A DNA stretch of 64,000 bases, taken from CAVVSQ01 sp963848825. GTDB taxonomy: Bacteria; Planctomycetota; Planctomycetia; Gemmatales; Gemmataceae. The stretch is taken from assembly GCA_963848825.1 (NCBI GenBank), contig CAWKFA010000017.1:682001-746000 (forward strand). The letters run 5' to 3'. Positions 51,750-62,115 of the stretch are shown here, piece after piece (the first letter of the stretch is position 1; the number at the start of each line of letters is the position of its first letter). Both the position numbers and the translations under genes were made by a program. A model generated the notes under the pieces. That model did not search any database and was not told the origin of the DNA. It saw only the letters and a list, made by a program, of their open reading frames with translations.

Positions 51750-54470
51750 ATGGCGGATACGTTCGGAGCCCGAGGCACCCTCACCGTTGACAATCAGGAC
51801 TACATCATCTATCGGCTGGCGGCGGTTGCCAAGAAATGTCCGCAAGTCGAGCGCTTGCCCTTCTCTCTGAAGATCCTGCTCGAAAATCTGCTGCGCACCG
51901 AGGATGGCGTCAATGTCAAGCCCGACGACATTGCCGGCCTGGCGCAGTGGGATGCCAAGGCCGAACCGATGCGCGAGATCGCGTTCACCCCTAGCCGGGT
52001 GTTGCTGCAAGATTTCACCGGCGTGCCGGCCGTCGTGGACCTGGCGGCGATGCGCGATGCCATGCAAAAAATGGGGGGCGATCCGAAAAAGATCAATCCA
52101 CTTCAGCCCGCCGAGCTGGTGATCGATCACTCGGTGCAGGTGGATGATTTTGGTAAGGCGGCTGCCTTCCAGAACAACGCGGATCTGGAATTTAGCCGCA
52201 ACAAGGAGCGCTATCTTTTTCTACGTTGGGGGCAAAACGCTTTTACCAATTTCAAGGTGGTGCCGCCCGATACGGGTATTGTGCACCAGGTGAACCTCGA
52301 ATATTTGGCCCGGGTGGTGTTCATGCTCGATGCGGCCCCTGGCGGCAGCGGTATGCCAACGCTTTATCCCGATACCCTGGTCGGCACGGATTCCCACACC
52401 ACCATGATCAACGGCCTCGGCTGTTTGGGTTGGGGCGTGGGTGGCATTGAAGCGGAGGCGGCGATGCTCGGCCAACCCGTGTCGATGCTGATCCCGCAAG
52501 TTGTTGGTTTCAAGCTGCATGGCCAACTGCCCGAAGGCACGACCGCCACCGACCTCGTCCTCACCGTCACGCAGATTCTGCGAAAAAAAGGGGTGGTGGG
52601 CAAGTTCGTGGAGTTTTTCGGCCCGGGCCTGGATCAACTGCCGCTTGCCGACCGCGCCACCATCGCCAACATGGCCCCCGAATATGGCGCGACCTGCGGC
52701 ATCTTTCCGGTCGACACCGAGACGCTCGCTTATCTTCGTCTGACCGGTCGGCCCGAGGCCCATGTACGCCGCGTGGAGGCTTATTGCCGGGAACAGGGCC
52801 TTTTCCGCGTCTCCTCATCGCCGGACCCGATCTACACCGATGTGATGGAACTGGATCTGCGCACCGTGGAAGCATGCCTGGCGGGACCGAGCCGGCCGCA
52901 AGATCGCGTCACTCTGGGCGACGTCAAAAAATCCTTTTTGGCGGCCCTACCGGGCTTACAGGTCAAGAAGAAGGATGGCAAAAGGGAACTTCCGGTGGCG
53001 ACCGAAACGCGTGGTCCAGCTCCTTCGGGTTTACCCGAGCATCACGGTGAGGTCGTTATTGCCGCCATTACGAGCTGCACCAACACCTCCAACCCTTCCG
53101 TGCTGGTAGCTGCCGGGCTGGTGGCCAAAAAAGCCGCCGAGCGCGGCCTGTCGACCAAGCCGTGGGTAAAAACGAGCCTGGCGCCGGGTTCGAAGGCCGT
53201 CACCGAATACTTAATCCAGGCCGGCCTGATGCGTTCTCTCGAACAGATGCGCTTCTTTCTGGTGGGCTATGGCTGCACCACCTGCATAGGCAACAGCGGA
53301 CCTTTGCCCTTGGAGATTTCGAAGACCATTGCCGATCACGAGCTCGTGGTGTGCAGCGTCCTCAGCGGCAACCGCAATTTCGAGGGCCGGGTCCACCCGG
53401 AAGTTCGCGCCAATTATCTCGCGTCGCCGCCACTGGTCGTCGCTTATGCTCTTGCCGGCAACATCGAGTTCGATTTTGTCAAGGAACCCCTCGGCACCGA
53501 TAGCAAAGGGCAGCCAGTGTTTCTCAAGGACATTTGGCCGACGCAAAAGGAAGTTCTCGACACCGTCCGCCAGTGTGTAAAGCCGGAAATGTTTGCTCGT
53601 GTTTATCAGGACGTCTACACCGGCGATGCGCAATGGCGTTCGCTCCAGGTGCCGGTCGGCGACCGCTTCACCTGGCAAGCGGACAGCACCTACGTCAAGC
53701 ACCCACCTTATTTCCAGGATATGCCGATCACGCCCGGAACGGTGAGCGATATACACGGCGCCCGCGCCCTGGCCGTGCTGGGTGACAGCATTACCACCGA
53801 CCACATTTCGCCGGCCGGATCGATCAAAAAGGATGGCCCGGCTGGAAAATATTTGATGGCCCACGGCGTTCAGCCCGCCGATTTCAATTCGTATGGTGCC
53901 CGCCGCGGCAACCACGAAGTCATGATCCGCGGCACGTTCGCCAACGTTCGCTTGAAGAACAAGCTCGCGCCCGGCACCGAGGGTGGATTCACCCGCCACT
54001 TGCCCGACGGCGCGCCGATGACGATCTTTGAAGCATCGGAGAAGTATTTGGCGGACAAAATACCGCTGCTTATCCTCGCCGGCAAAGAGTACGGTTCGGG
54101 CTCCTCACGCGATTGGGCCGCCAAGGGTCCGCGCCTGCTGGGCGTTCAGGTGGTTATCGCGGAAAGCTTCGAGCGTATTCATCGGAGCAACCTGGTAGGC
54201 ATGGGCGTTCTCCCGCTTCAGTTCAAGGGGGGAGAAAATGCCGAGGTACTAGGCCTGGATGGTGAAGAACTCTACGATTTCGAAGGTCTTCCCGCCATTC
54301 TCCAAGAATTCGGCCCAGGCAAGCTAATCACCGTCAAGGCGAGGAAAGCCGATGGCAGCGTCAGGACCTTTCAAGCAAGCGTGCGCATTGATACTCCCCA
54401 GGAGGTGAACTACTACCGCCACGGCGGCATTCTGCAGTTTGTGCTGCGCCAGCTTTTGGGCCAGAAATAA
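51750..54470 (+). CDS. acnA: Aconitate hydratase
   Basis: This intact 906-residue enzyme of the AcnA/IRP1 type, normal in length, interconverts citrate and isocitrate in the TCA cycle. The [4Fe-4S] ligands are in AAITSCTNTSNPSV (one Cys) and GYGCTTCIGNSGPL (two Cys). Substrate-binding stretches are VGTDSHTTMINGLG, SVLSGNRNFEGRVHP and, in the C-terminal swivel domain, LAGKEYGSGSSRDWAAKGP. Start ATG 51750 follows GAAGGACACACAA. The gene is alone, divergent from the AAA ATPase and convergent with the cytochrome-WD40 gene. Confidence 0.97.
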   Translation: MADTFGARGTLTVDNQDYIIYRLAAVAKKCPQVERLPFSLKILLENLLRTEDGVNVKPDDIAGLAQWDAKAEPMREIAFTPSRVLLQDFTGVPAVVDLAAMRDAMQKMGGDPKKINPLQPAELVIDHSVQVDDFGKAAAFQNNADLEFSRNKERYLFLRWGQNAFTNFKVVPPDTGIVHQVNLEYLARVVFMLDAAPGGSGMPTLYPDTLVGTDSHTTMINGLGCLGWGVGGIEAEAAMLGQPVSMLIPQVVGFKLHGQLPEGTTATDLVLTVTQILRKKGVVGKFVEFFGPGLDQLPLADRATIANMAPEYGATCGIFPVDTETLAYLRLTGRPEAHVRRVEAYCREQGLFRVSSSPDPIYTDVMELDLRTVEACLAGPSRPQDRVTLGDVKKSFLAALPGLQVKKKDGKRELPVATETRGPAPSGLPEHHGEVVIAAITSCTNTSNPSVLVAAGLVAKKAAERGLSTKPWVKTSLAPGSKAVTEYLIQAGLMRSLEQMRFFLVGYGCTTCIGNSGPLPLEISKTIADHELVVCSVLSGNRNFEGRVHPEVRANYLASPPLVVAYALAGNIEFDFVKEPLGTDSKGQPVFLKDIWPTQKEVLDTVRQCVKPEMFARVYQDVYTGDAQWRSLQVPVGDRFTWQADSTYVKHPPYFQDMPITPGTVSDIHGARALAVLGDSITTDHISPAGSIKKDGPAGKYLMAHGVQPADFNSYGARRGNHEVMIRGTFANVRLKNKLAPGTEGGFTRHLPDGAPMTIFEASEKYLADKIPLLILAGKEYGSGSSRDWAAKGPRLLGVQVVIAESFERIHRSNLVGMGVLPLQFKGGENAEVLGLDGEELYDFEGLPAILQEFGPGKLITVKARKADGSVRTFQASVRIDTPQEVNYYRHGGILQFVLRQLLGQK

Positions 54471-54542
54471 ACGGTGGGCCCATCGGTAAAGAAGCGACCT
54501 GCAAGGAATGAAAGGACGGCGGGTTACTTAACGCGAATACCC

Positions 54543-55924
54543 TTATTTCTTCGCCGCTGGCTGCGCATCTGGCGGCAGCAAGGTGCGCGTCAACTGGGTA
54601 TTGGCACCGTTGTAGACGCGAACGACGCCATCTTCACCGCCGGCGGCGATCACCAGGCCATCGGGGCTGGCGCCGACGCAGTAGACGAAATCCGCGGCGC
54701 CGCCATAATTGCCGATATTGCCGCCGTTTTGAGCGTTGAACTTCTTGACAGCACCATCGCCGCCGCAAGTAAGAAACTCGTTCTTGGCGCCTATGAAGAA
54801 AAGCCGCGTCACTTGCTTGGCGTGAGCATTGATCGTGCGCACCTGTTCGCCCTGTTGAAAGTCCCAGATTTTAACGGTATTATCCCCCCCGGCGCTGGCC
54901 AGCAGTTTGCCGTCCGCCATCCAGCCGACGTCGAGGACGTGGTGCGTGTGACCTTCAAAGGCCTTCACGAGTTTCCCCGAGGGAACCTCCCAAATCTTGA
55001 CGAATTTGTCCGCCGAGGCGCTGGCCAGCATCTTGCCATCCGGGCTGAAGCAGACGCCATACACGGTGTCGGAATGGCCGTTCTTGATCTCCGCTACCTG
55101 CTTCCAGGTGGCGGTTTCGAAAACCTTGATTTCGCCCTCGGCGGTGGGTTCACCGCCCCCCGTGGCGCAAAGCTTACTGTCGGACGAAAAGGCCACGCTG
55201 ACGACGGCGTGCGCAAAACCGGTGATGCGCTCGTGCAATTCGCCGTCGGGCATTGCCCAGATGGCGATTTCTTGAAAGCTGCCGGAGACAAGCCATTTGC
55301 CATCGGGGGAATAGGCCAGGGAATCGACAAGCGGCACATGTGCTAACTTGTTTTCCTGTCCGCTCGGGCCTTTGATGTCCGGGTCCACGAGGGAACGCAC
55401 GTAAGAACCCGAGTTGACGTCGTAAACATGGATTTGGTTGCCGCGGCTGGCAACTATCAGGGATTTATCCGGGCTGACGGCCAGGGCGCGCACGGGATGG
55501 AGGTTGGCGGGCGGAAAACCTATGACCACCTTGGGCCGGCTACGCGAACCGGTGGGGGCCTTCGCTCCCTGATCGATCCACTTTTTGACTAACTCAATCT
55601 CCTCCCTGGTCGCCGGCTCTTCACCCTTGGGCGGCATGCTCGGCTTGGAGGAGCCATTCATCACCTTGTAAAGGAGACTGCTTTCGGCCTTGCCTGGCAC
55701 GACGCGGTGCCCCGTTTACCTCCCTTGACCATTCCTTCATACGAGCTAATGTCAAAACGGCTCTTGAGTTCCCTGCCGCTATGACAGGCCGTACAGTGTT
55801 TGCTAAAGATCGGGGCAATGTCTTTTTCGAAGCTAACCACCCCTGAAACGGCCTTTTCAGCGCTATCTTGAGCCTGTAGGCCTGAAGGCAGGAGAAAAAG
55901 TACGAACATGAGCGACAAACGCAT
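54543..55924 (-). CDS. Exported cytochrome-c-type domain fused to WD40 repeats, one frameshift
   Basis: It starts at ATG 55924 with a signal peptide (LSLMFVLFLLPSGLQAQ). A planctomycete-type cytochrome domain follows: VSFEKDIAPIFSKHCTACHS has the haem-binding CxxCH. After a break near 55690 the same domain continues SLLYKVMNGSSKPSMPPKGE and ELVKKWIDQGA. Seven WD40-type repeats follow (for example VYGVCFSPDGKMLASASADK then FVKIWEVPSG). This cytochrome-WD40 fusion is characteristic of planctomycetes; its electron partner is unknown. It is convergent with acnA, with 72 bases between. Confidence 0.9.
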
Positions 55925-56106
55925 GCACAGGCTCCCATGGTATGGCGGGGATTCGCGATCGCATGCCCCGCGCAAGGCAGCGCCTCAATAACTGGCGTGG
56001 CCGTCAGGTAAACCGCTGTGGTGGTGAGCGTACTTCGTGAGCAGCGGTGCCCGGCGAAGCAATTTTAATCGTAACAGGTCAGGGAGGCGGGTCAACAACG
56101 GTTTGG

Positions 56107-57210
56107 TCAGGGCATCAGCAAGCCCGGCGGCGTCGTGCCAAAGACACGCGCACGATAAATATAGAGGCCATGCGTGGCATGGTACAGGGCGCCGCCGTCG
56201 AGGGGATCGTTACGACTGTCCAGGACCATCATCACCAGAGCGTTGACCGCTTCTTGCACCCATGGCTGGGCCAACTCCTCCTTGGTGAGCGCCAGCGCCA
56301 GCCATTCGAGCACATGACCCGTGGTGCTGATCTTGAGTTCCCGCTCACCGATGTTGCCTGGCCCGCTCACGTAGGAGGTTGAAAACGAGCCGTCGGGGTT
56401 TTGAAACTTGTGTGCTTGCGTCTTGTAGAATTCAATTTTGTCGGCGACGTCCTTCCACACACCGACGTCTTTACCGCCGTTGCGCCGGTGCAGGTGATAG
56501 ACCCAGGTGAGCCCGAACAACCGGTGCGTACCACCGCAGGCCGCGTCGTCGATCGGCTGGTTCACCTCGTAGCGCACGACGTCCTCGAAAGTTACCTTAT
56601 CTCCGGCCCTGTTGATCCACGTCGCGTCCGTGCCATAATATTGCCCAATGATCAAGATTGCCCAGCTAAGCTCCTGGTTGGCATTCACCTGGGTGCGCAG
56701 TTTGGAGTAGCGCACGAAATCGGCGAACGTATATTCTTTGCCGCCAATTAGGATCTTGCGGTCGAGGGGCATCCCCCACTGCGCCATCTCGGCGACAAAT
56801 TGATCCTGGTGGCCTTGACCCACGCCGGTGCCGGGCTGCGTTTGCACATCCACGCCAGCGTCGCCCATGGGTTCAAATACCAGGCCGCGAACGGGCATTC
56901 CCCGCCAGATCCAATCGATGGCATTGACGCGCTCGTTGGTTTTCTCATCGAGCAGGGTGGTTTCCAGGCCCTGGCCCAGGATGCCGTGAAATATGGTCCA
57001 AAAGCCATTCGTCGTTCGCAAGTCGCGGCGGCGCACGTGTTCCAGGGCGGCGTCGATGCGGTCTTTGAATGCCGTGGGGACCGGTTCGGTCGCGGGCGCA
57101 ACCTCGATCTTCTCGCCTGACGCGGGCACCGGGCGTGCTGGCGTGCCGTGCGGAGCACAGGAGGTGCCTGCGATGAGCGTCAGCAACACCAGGTAAGCTA
57201 GCGATTTCAT
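56107..57210 (-). CDS. Secreted alpha/alpha-toroid-like protein of unknown function
   Basis: This intact 367-residue protein has its start at ATG 57210 overlapping the upstream TGA (ATGA). A short hydrophobic leader (SLAYLVLLTLIAGTSCAP) may be a lipoprotein-type signal. The mature part is helical with repeated motifs such as RTTNGFWTIFHGILGQG, FGLTWVYHLHRRNGG, STTGHVLEWLALALT and ALVMMVLDSRNDPLDGGALY, which suggests a helical toroid as in terpene-cyclase-like or glycan-processing folds. No catalytic motif is clear. It is the last gene of a three-gene operon with an HTTM protein. Confidence 0.8.
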   Translation of the reverse strand: MKSLAYLVLLTLIAGTSCAPHGTPARPVPASGEKIEVAPATEPVPTAFKDRIDAALEHVRRRDLRTTNGFWTIFHGILGQGLETTLLDEKTNERVNAIDWIWRGMPVRGLVFEPMGDAGVDVQTQPGTGVGQGHQDQFVAEMAQWGMPLDRKILIGGKEYTFADFVRYSKLRTQVNANQELSWAILIIGQYYGTDATWINRAGDKVTFEDVVRYEVNQPIDDAACGGTHRLFGLTWVYHLHRRNGGKDVGVWKDVADKIEFYKTQAHKFQNPDGSFSTSYVSGPGNIGERELKISTTGHVLEWLALALTKEELAQPWVQEAVNALVMMVLDSRNDPLDGGALYHATHGLYIYRARVFGTTPPGLLMP

Positions 57211-58270
57211 CTCCGGCCCTCGGCAAGCGCGGCCGGTTGACTCGTCGCCAGACGCTGGTTCTTTACAGTGCCCCTTGACCAGATGCGAGCTGTCAGACGT
57301 TGCCACTGGGCGGGTGACAAAAAGCTCAAGCAAGCGATGAAATAGACTGGCCCGAAAAGCGGCTCGCCATAGACGAAGATAGAACTGAGCCAGGCGATGG
57401 CCCCGCCGCCAATCACCAGTGAGCGCCATCGTGGCTTCCAGGCGAAGAAGGGAAAGGCGATGAGCCAGGCCAGCATGAGATACTGCGCGAGGCTTAGAAA
57501 AAATAACATGAGTTCGCGGTTTGGCGCTTCGGCGCGGAGGCGGTCGACGGTCATTCCAAATGGTTCATGCAAAGGGAACCACAAGGCGGCGCCACCCCAC
57601 CAGTAGCCGGATTGAAGTTTGGCCAGACCACTGGTCATAAAAACAATCGCGAAATGCACCTGAATAAGCCGGATCGCCAGGTTGGCGGCATAGCTCGGTG
57701 CCGCCACGTGCGTATTGCTCCAGGGGCTTAGACAGGTGCCGCGATTACAGATCAGGCGATTGCGCGCGGTTTTCTGGCCGTTCCACTGGCCCAGCAGCAC
57801 ATAACCAACCATGAGATAAAAAGCCAGAATGACGAGTAACCAATCGGCGTCGAAAAGAGTGGCGGGGTTGGCGACGAACGAAACGACAAACAGCCACGTG
57901 AGAACGGAAGTGATGCGCGTCGCGATACCCAGCATGAAGAGCACGAACACGCCCAGCGCTGCGAACCAGAGCGCGTTCAACAGCGCGACATTATCGCCGC
58001 ATAGATAAGCGAGCGACCAACTCGTGCCCACGGGGCGCCGCCAGGGAGATCCAACATATCCTGGTAAGCTTGCGTATCGAACCAGCCCTGCAGGCTGAAT
58101 AGCTCCGTTTGCCGGCCAGCCAGGGGAAGCAGCCAGCCGATAAACAGGAGGCAACTAAAGACCCGCAACCAGTGCAGTCCATCCGGCTGCGTGGCGCTAA
58201 ACCAAAAGCGGACCCAACCGCTCCGCGATGCCTGCGGTGCGTGGGCTGGCGTCAATCGATCATTTATCAC
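57207..58270 (-). CDS. HTTM-domain (gamma-carboxylase-like) membrane protein, one frameshift
   Basis: It starts at ATG 58270, overlapping the previous gene by 11 bases. The frame breaks near 58020, between SLQGWFDTQAYQDMLDLPGG and LAYLCGDNVALLNALWFAAL. About eight helices follow, with the family's IRLIQVHFAIVFMTSGLAKL and QSGYWWGGAALWFPLHEPFG blocks. HTTM proteins resemble the membrane part of vitamin-K-dependent carboxylase; bacterial members are largely uncharacterised. The partner genes on both sides overlap it (ATGA at 57207-57210), so the three proteins probably act together in the envelope. Confidence 0.85.
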
Positions 58271-59060
58271 GGCGGGCTACTCCAAAGCTGCAGACCAGCT
58301 CTTCAAAAATCGCGGGCGGGGGATTGTCCGAATAGAGATATTCCGGCGAGACCTGGTCTCTACTATGGCGAATCAGTTCAACGGAGGTCGCTCCGGGGTA
58401 TTCGCGCAACAGGAAACGTTCGTAGGCACGCGCTAGAAGTAGCGACCAGTCCGATGGCCGCATGACTTGCCGGTCCTTGGGGACCAAATGCTCGCTGATC
58501 TGTTTGAGTTGCCAAAGTTTAGGGTCCGAGGTGTCCCAGATAGTTACTTTGACCGTTTCCTTGCCGGGAGCGGGGATAGCTTCGGCCGCTCGCGCCTGTA
58601 CCGGCTGGTCATTACCCAGGCCCAGCGCCAGCAGCTTGTAGCGATATTGTAGCCAGAAATTCGCGGAATTATCTGGGAACTTGATCGTCTTGATAACAAC
58701 GCCCTGCGCATCGCGCAGGCGAGCCTCGAAGTTTACCGCGGAGACCATGAGGCGATTGGCAGTGAAATGATAATTATGGGACAGGCCGATCAGCCACAGG
58801 TAATCCGGCAAAGGTCGCGTGCGCTCCGGGGATGTGGACAGCGTCGCAAAGGGGTCGTTGATAAGCTCGGCGAATTTTGGTCCCGTCGCCGGCGTCTCGC
58901 CAAGCGGCGAATACCACGGCCCGCTGGAAGACGCCAGCACGGTGACTCCCACCGCCAGGAAATGGCAAAGAATCAGCACGCTTCCCACCAGGACGACCCA
59001 CGGCGGGAATCGTTTTGGCAGGAGGAACAACTTCTTGGGGCATGAGGACCGTCTCGGCAA
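58260..59060 (-). CDS. One-TM exported protein upstream of the HTTM gene
   Basis: About 266 residues. One N-terminal helix (WVVLVGSVLILCHFLAVGVTV) is followed by a soluble domain (YLWLIGLSHNYHFTANRLMV, NFEARLRDAQGVVIKTIKFP) with the ending YSDNPPPAIFEELVCSFGVA. The frame as read opens with TTG 59060; an ATG at 59043 is in another frame, so either an alternative start or one base error is involved. Proteins like this often accompany HTTM genes; I do not know their job. First gene of the three-gene operon. Confidence 0.72.
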   Translation of the reverse strand: MPRRSSCPKKLFLLPKRFPPWVVLVGSVLILCHFLAVGVTVLASSSGPWYSPLGETPATGPKFAELINDPFATLSTSPERTRPLPDYLWLIGLSHNYHFTANRLMVSAVNFEARLRDAQGVVIKTIKFPDNSANFWLQYRYKLLALGLGNDQPVQARAAEAIPAPGKETVKVTIWDTSDPKLWQLKQISEHLVPKDRQVMRPSDWSLLLARAYERFLLREYPGATSVELIRHSRDQVSPEYLYSDNPPPAIFEELVCSFGVARRDK

Positions 59061-59220
59061 TGGGAAAAGGGAAACCTGAAGACAAATCTATCCGTTTGCG
59101 CCAGAAAATCGACCTGTCTTGACGTGCTTTTCTAGTTTCTCTGACTTAACACCAACGATTTGTCGTCGCAAAATGCAAAAGCGGCGTGCCGGGCACAACC
59201 GAAACAATCCGTGCGCTCAA

Positions 59221-59673
59221 TCACTTTCCTGTATGCCCAAACCCACCTGCACCACGTTCCGTGGCAGACAGGCTCTGGACTTCGCGAAGCGTGGCACGCA
59301 CGACGGGGGCGATCACAAGCTGGGCGAGGCGCATGCCGCGGGTGACGAGGAAATCTTCGCGCCCAAGGTTAATGAGCAGGACCATCACCTCACCCCGGTA
59401 ATCGGCATCAATCGTGCCCGGGGCATTGATGAGCGTGACGGCATGCCGCAGTGCCAGGCCCGACCTTGGCCGAACTTGCCCTTCGTACCCAGGCGGAATT
59501 GCCAGTTTGATACCGCAAGGAATTTGCCCGACCTTGCCCGGTTGCAGGACGACCGTTTCAACCACCGCGGCAGTCAAATCCATGCCGGCCGCTCCGGCGG
59601 TCTGATAAGTCGGTAACGGTAGGTCCTCATTACCGGGCAAGCGTTGCACAAGCACCGCAACATCATCACTCAT
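59221..59673 (-). CDS. dut: dUTP pyrophosphatase
   Basis: It hydrolyses dUTP to dUMP and pyrophosphate. This 150-residue protein is the usual length for trimeric dUTPases, and all five motifs are present: AGAAGMDLTAAV, VRPRSGLALRHAV, NAPGTIDADYRGEV, RGMRLAQLVIAP and the C-terminal GAGGFGHTGK that closes over the active site. I chose ATG 59673, preceded by GGGAGA; a TTG six codons earlier is less likely. Confidence 0.96.
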   Translation of the reverse strand: MSDDVAVLVQRLPGNEDLPLPTYQTAGAAGMDLTAAVVETVVLQPGKVGQIPCGIKLAIPPGYEGQVRPRSGLALRHAVTLINAPGTIDADYRGEVMVLLINLGREDFLVTRGMRLAQLVIAPVVRATLREVQSLSATERGAGGFGHTGK

Positions 59674-59777
59674 GGCGAATCGATCTCCCAATAACTTTTC
59701 AGTCAGGGTTCAAACCACGTCTTTTTATGCAATTAACGACCAACCGTCACAAATAGATCCTTCTTGTGTACCATCGC

Positions 59778-59833
59778 ACCCCAGGGGGCCAGGGGGCCAT
59801 GTTTTTACATGGCCCCCTGGCCCCCTTGGGGGT
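59778..59833. repeat. Long near-perfect hairpin of G5/C5 blocks
   Basis: The left arm (59778-59802: ACCCCAGGGGGCCAGGGGG, CCATGT) pairs with the right arm (59807-59833) over about 25 bases around a TTTT loop, with one small bulge. It lies between the methyltransferase and dut genes. On neither strand does a T-run follow, so it is not a classic terminator. It may be a palindromic repeat element or a transcription block. Confidence 0.85.
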
Positions 59834-60048
59834 ACGAATGGAGCAAATTGTGCGCTACATTTGGTAATCTGGGTAAACTAGGGGTCGTCGGCTCTGGTCT
59901 ACCGCCATTTTTGAGGAAAACCGGACGAACCCTTAATACGGAGTAACTGCGGGGCTTTACCCATACCGCTTACGCGGGTAGGCCGATTGAACCTCCGCTG
60001 ACTGTTAACCGTGTGGCCTGACCGACGCCTTACGGTTGCAGTGACCGT

Positions 60049-60768
60049 TCATTTTTTGAGCGCCATGAAGGCCGCGAAGCAACCATTTTTATGCAGGACG
60101 TCGACCTCGTCAAAGCCGACTTCACGCAGCAGGTCCAACTGATACATCAGCGGGCGGGGCGAGTCTTCCTTGGCAACGTAGGCGAACACGTGGTCACGAT
60201 AGGCTTCGTCCTTGAGGCGGATCAGATAGTTGCCATAATGTTGCCACAGCAGAGACTGGACCGGCGCCATGGAACTCTCGACCAGGTCGAATATCCACAG
60301 CGAGCCACCGGGCCGCAACCAGCGCTGGAACGCCGTGAAGACATTCCGCCATTCCAGGTCGGCGCGCAGATGATGCAAGACCGCGGCGGCCAGCACGATG
60401 TCAATCGAAGCTTCTGGAAGCTTGATATCCCGGATATCGCCTTGAAGGGTAGCCACATTGCCGGACGTAAGGCGGCGTACGCGCTCGGCGGCGCGCTCGA
60501 GCATCGGCTGGCTCAAGTCGACCAGGGTGACATCTATATTTGGTAGGCGTTCGAGCACTTTGAGCGTGTAATTGCCCGCGCCGCAACCAACGTCCAGTAC
60601 ATGGCGAGCATGGGGCGTCGTGGCGGCAGCGGCCTCGGCAACCAGCGCCATTGCCAACGGAGCGTCAACGGTGGCCGACTGGCCCGTTTCAAGGTTAGAA
60701 AACCGCTCCACGTCGGCGTCGAAGCGCTGGCGAATCTCATCGACCGTCGATTTCACAAAGGGACCCAC
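60049..60768 (-). CDS. Class I SAM-dependent methyltransferase
   Basis: This 239-residue protein starts with GTG 60768. Motif I is HVLDVGCGAGNYTLKVLE, the acidic motif II is IDVTLVDLSQPMLERA, motif III GNVATLQGDIRDI and motif IV IDIVLAAAVLHHLR. The substrate region (WLRPGGSLWIFDLVESS) is typical of small-molecule or tRNA methyltransferases of the UbiE/Tam class, but the substrate cannot be told. It stands alone. Confidence 0.9.
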   Translation of the reverse strand: MGPFVKSTVDEIRQRFDADVERFSNLETGQSATVDAPLAMALVAEAAAATTPHARHVLDVGCGAGNYTLKVLERLPNIDVTLVDLSQPMLERAAERVRRLTSGNVATLQGDIRDIKLPEASIDIVLAAAVLHHLRADLEWRNVFTAFQRWLRPGGSLWIFDLVESSMAPVQSLLWQHYGNYLIRLKDEAYRDHVFAYVAKEDSPRPLMYQLDLLREVGFDEVDVLHKNGCFAAFMALKK

Positions 60769-60860
60769 ATTACTTTGGTAATCGCAATTTCAACCAGGAA
60801 ATCCGCGACAAAATACTATTCCGAAGCAGGAAAACCACGGCCCTTCAGTGCTTGGCCGGC

Positions 60861-61981
60861 CTACTTCGTGAGGAACTGATATATTTCGGTCTGCGGATAT
60901 TCAGCCGCCCAGGCAAACCACTTGACTTGCACACTATCGATCCATTCCAGAGTCCATCCTTTCAGCGCGCCGTCGCTACAGCGCCCTGCCACGTCCCAAA
61001 TAGATTTCGTTTCCAGGTCCATAAAAGGTCCGCTGGCCGAGTTCTCGGCACGAATAAAGCTTAGGCGGCGCGGCCCGGAAGAAAGCGACCCGGCAACCTG
61101 CGGAACTGCAACGCCCGGGTCGACAAGAGAAGTGCCATCAGGTCCCGGTTGCGGTGCGCTGTATTTGCGCGGCGGCGAAGCGATCGGTTTGTACGCGGCA
61201 GCACTCCGTGTTTTCGGCTCCCAGAACACCATCAATGCCTGGCCGTCGACCGAGTCCTCAAGAATTGCGGCCTTCTCCAGTGCCTTTATGAGGTAGGCGC
61301 GGGCCGTCTTGCCTGGCCAGACGCCCAAAACAAGGTCTTGGCCGTCAAGACGTGGGTCGACTTTGGCGCGTGTTTGGACGCCGCCCACATGTTCTTGAAC
61401 AGGCACGTCATGCGGTTGATACTTATCGAACATGTGATAAGCGACCGCGCCCGGATATTTCTCCAACCAGAATCCCCAGTCACTGACCAGTGTCGGCAGG
61501 GGGTCGAGGCGCGTCCCCTTTCGCGGTCCAGCAAACGCTAATCCGGATAGGCACGAGAAAAGTGTGCAATCTTTATGTTTCATGACCATGACGCCATGGC
61601 GCCAGCCGTAAAAGCTAAATTCATAGGAGGGGGCGAAGCCACGCGCGAAACCAGCGTCGGGGTCGTGGACGAACACTCCATAACTGTCACTGATGACTCG
61701 GTAGGTGTTCAAGAAAAAGCGAAAGGGGATGGCGCCGCCGTTTGAATAGCCGCGCGTCCAGGCGAGCAATCGATCAGCGGGCTTCAGTTCATTTGCCCGT
61801 CGCTTGGCCTCGTCAACGCAATGGGAGCAGGCTGGGTTGACAAGCGTTTGGAAGGCGTCAGGTTGAGCAAGGATGTGAGCGCGTTCCGCACTGGCAGGGG
61901 AGAGTGGCGCAGGCGAATCGTCGGCGCGGCGCCGAGCACAGGCAACCAAATACTTATAGCCAGGGCCGAAATGGCTCGCAT
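60861..61981 (-). CDS. DUF3179-domain secreted protein, one frameshift
   Basis: It starts at ATG 61981 with a signal peptide (RAISALAISIWLPVLGAAP). The frame breaks near 61920 and goes on ADDSPAPLSPASAERAHILA. The DUF3179 core follows: FFLNTYRVISDSYGVFVHDP, CTLFSCLSGLAFAGPRKGTR and LDPLPTLVSDWGFWLEKYPG, with a final part SGPFMDLETKSIWDVAGRCS and GWTLEWIDSVQVKWFAWAAE typical of the family end. DUF3179 proteins are exported and of unknown function. A longer opening to 62093 is not supported by a signal peptide. Confidence 0.85.
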
Positions 61982-62115
61982 CGTGGAGTCCTTTCAAACT
62001 ATTTCCGCGCCGCTCAGGACTGGGTCGGTGGGGTGGCACACACTCCGGCGTACCTCGGCGTTTGCCACCCACACCCAATCCCTGCAGCATCAACGTTCAG
62101 GTTATTTCGGTCGCG

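Noticed and set aside
53211..53999. 262-residue minus-strand frame inside acnA
   Set aside because: It is a shadow of the aconitase coding sequence.
54474..55346. 290-residue plus-strand frame opposite the cytochrome-WD40 gene
   Set aside because: It is the complement of the WD40 repeats; the minus strand has clear motifs, signal peptide and CxxCH.
59940..60010. tRNA-like fold between dut and the methyltransferase
   Set aside because: No proper acceptor stem, T-loop GGTTCGA or anticodon loop could be placed.
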